DNA from: DATIYF01 sp035517775
GTDB taxonomy: Bacteria; Acidobacteriota; Terriglobia; Terriglobales; Acidobacteriaceae
NCBI GenBank assembly: GCA_035517775.1
Contig: DATIYF010000123.1
Location: forward strand, 94,084-158,083
DNA length: 64,000 bases
Direction: 5' to 3'
A program made the position numbers and the translations under genes. Under the pieces are notes generated by a model. The model was not told the DNA's origin, did not search any database, and saw nothing but the letters and a program-made list of their open reading frames with translations. Of this stretch, positions 63,396 to 64,000 are shown piece by piece. Every line of letters begins with the position of its first letter. Position 1 is the stretch's first letter.

Positions 63396-64000
63396 ATGAG
63401 GACGACGGGCAGAGGTCAGATTCGCCACTTCAGTTCTTGCGTGGGGCAGTTTCTTTTGGCAGTCGCTCTATTGGCTGGCCTTGCCGTGGCGCAGACCAAC
63501 CAGGGGTCAATCGCGGGAAACGTTGTTGATCCCGCGGGGGCATTGATCCCCAACGCCAAGATTATCGCTACCGACGCGGGCACGGGTGCAACCTACAACA
63601 CTGTATCGAGCAGCGCCGGCTTCTACCGCTTTCCGAACCTGAATATCGGGACCTACACCCTTTCGGCGTCGGCCTCCGGCTTCAAAACGGCGCAGCTGAC
63701 CGGGGTGCTGGTGCAAGTGGCGACTACCACCTCGCTGGATATCCACCTGCAGACGGGCGCGGTCACCGAGACGGTTGAGGTTAACGCCAACGCTCCCACG
63801 GTGCAGACCAACAGTTCGGATATCGGCACCGTAGTCGGCAACCGGCAGATTCTCGACCTGCCCCTTGTCCTGGGTAGCACGGTGCAGGCCATGCGTTCTC
63901 CCGAGTCTTTTGTGTTCCTTACGCCAGGGGCGGTGGGACCGGGCTCGGACTCCGGCAACGGCGGCACGTTCGAGTCCAAGATCAGCGGCGGCCAGAACTA
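63396..64000 (+). CDS. Oar-like TonB-dependent receptor with carboxypeptidase-regulatory domain, 5' part
   Basis: The first 201 codons are present and the frame runs off the window. A signal peptide (QFLLAVALLAGLAVAQ) is followed by the carboxypeptidase-regulatory/CNA-B-like domain (GSIAGNVVDPAGALIPNAKI, GFYRFPNLNIGTYTLSASAS). The start of a plug domain comes next (VTETVEVNANAPTVQTNSSD, NRQILDLPL). This is the Oar-like outer-membrane receptor family that is strongly expanded in Acidobacteriota and takes up or displays polymers. The ribosome site AGGGAGAG lies about 7 bp before ATG. The LacI-type operator upstream suggests carbohydrate control. Confidence 0.88.
   Translation, partial: MRTTGRGQIRHFSSCVGQFLLAVALLAGLAVAQTNQGSIAGNVVDPAGALIPNAKIIATDAGTGATYNTVSSSAGFYRFPNLNIGTYTLSASASGFKTAQLTGVLVQVATTTSLDIHLQTGAVTETVEVNANAPTVQTNSSDIGTVVGNRQILDLPLVLGSTVQAMRSPESFVFLTPGAVGPGSDSGNGGTFESKISGGQN

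Noticed and set aside
1..64000. CRISPR arrays, tRNA or rRNA genes, insertion sequences, prophage genes
   Set aside because: No regularly spaced repeats, cloverleaf-like segments, transposase or integrase motifs were seen on reading through the window; a tool scan would be more sensitive.

Overview
The window looks like a chromosomal piece of an Acidobacteriota bacterium (Koribacter/Terriglobia-like). The reasons are the GC-rich composition, the Oar-type receptor that starts at the right edge (signal peptide, carboxypeptidase-regulatory domain, plug), the PpiC/TPR/FG-GAP/ASPIC-UnbV secreted protein with its SCO and TPR neighbours, and REP-like palindromes. The taxonomic call is inference; there is no rRNA gene here. 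I see no tRNA, rRNA, CRISPR array, transposase or phage gene.

Region 1 (1-5,800): the 3' end of a thiolase, a UbiB/ABC1-type kinase, a convergent GMC oxidoreductase, a small helical protein, and then the downstream end of the large minus-strand operon (alpha/beta hydrolase, 4'-phosphopantetheinyl transferase).

Region 2 (5,800-30,850, minus strand): one long, tightly spaced gene series. In transcription order it is: a small glycine-rich protein, AdhE, a STAS protein, a WS/DGAT acyltransferase, a cytochrome b-like/Fe-S ETF oxidoreductase, EtfB, EtfA, an acyl-CoA dehydrogenase, a 2,838-residue KS-AT-KS-ACP3-KR-DH megasynthase, a 1,864-residue single-chain acyl-CoA carboxylase of eukaryotic layout, the PPTase and the hydrolase. 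Together this is a plausible self-contained pathway. The carboxylase supplies the extender, the synthase elongates, the PPTase activates the carriers, dehydrogenase/ETF/quinone oxidoreductase handle acyl-CoA redox, AdhE makes alcohols and WS/DGAT makes wax esters or triacylglycerol. All three carrier domains have Thr where the pantetheinylated Ser should be.

Region 3 (31,300-41,400): a lipid/PHA storage neighbourhood. It holds a second acyl-CoA dehydrogenase, an acyl-CoA ligase bracketed by two REP-like elements, a phasin-like protein made of six repeats, a divergent PhaR repressor with a well-formed promoter and operator between them, an esterase, an aldehyde dehydrogenase and two uncharacterised lipid-binding-type proteins.

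Region 4 (41,500-55,500, plus strand): anaerobic redox genes. An RsbRD-like sensor, a CoA-transferase and a 2-oxoacid:ferredoxin oxidoreductase (ferredoxin, alpha, fused beta-gamma) are followed by hypCDEAB and a complete bidirectional [NiFe] hydrogenase hoxEFUYH plus its protease.

Region 5 (55,970-64,000): envelope/secreted proteins.

A recurring YGTGA-N6-TCACM palindrome lies upstream of the UbiB-like gene, the adhE operon, the CoA-transferase/oxidoreductase operon and the hydrogenase operon. This suggests one CRP/FNR-family regulon covering fermentation, hydrogen metabolism and lipid storage.
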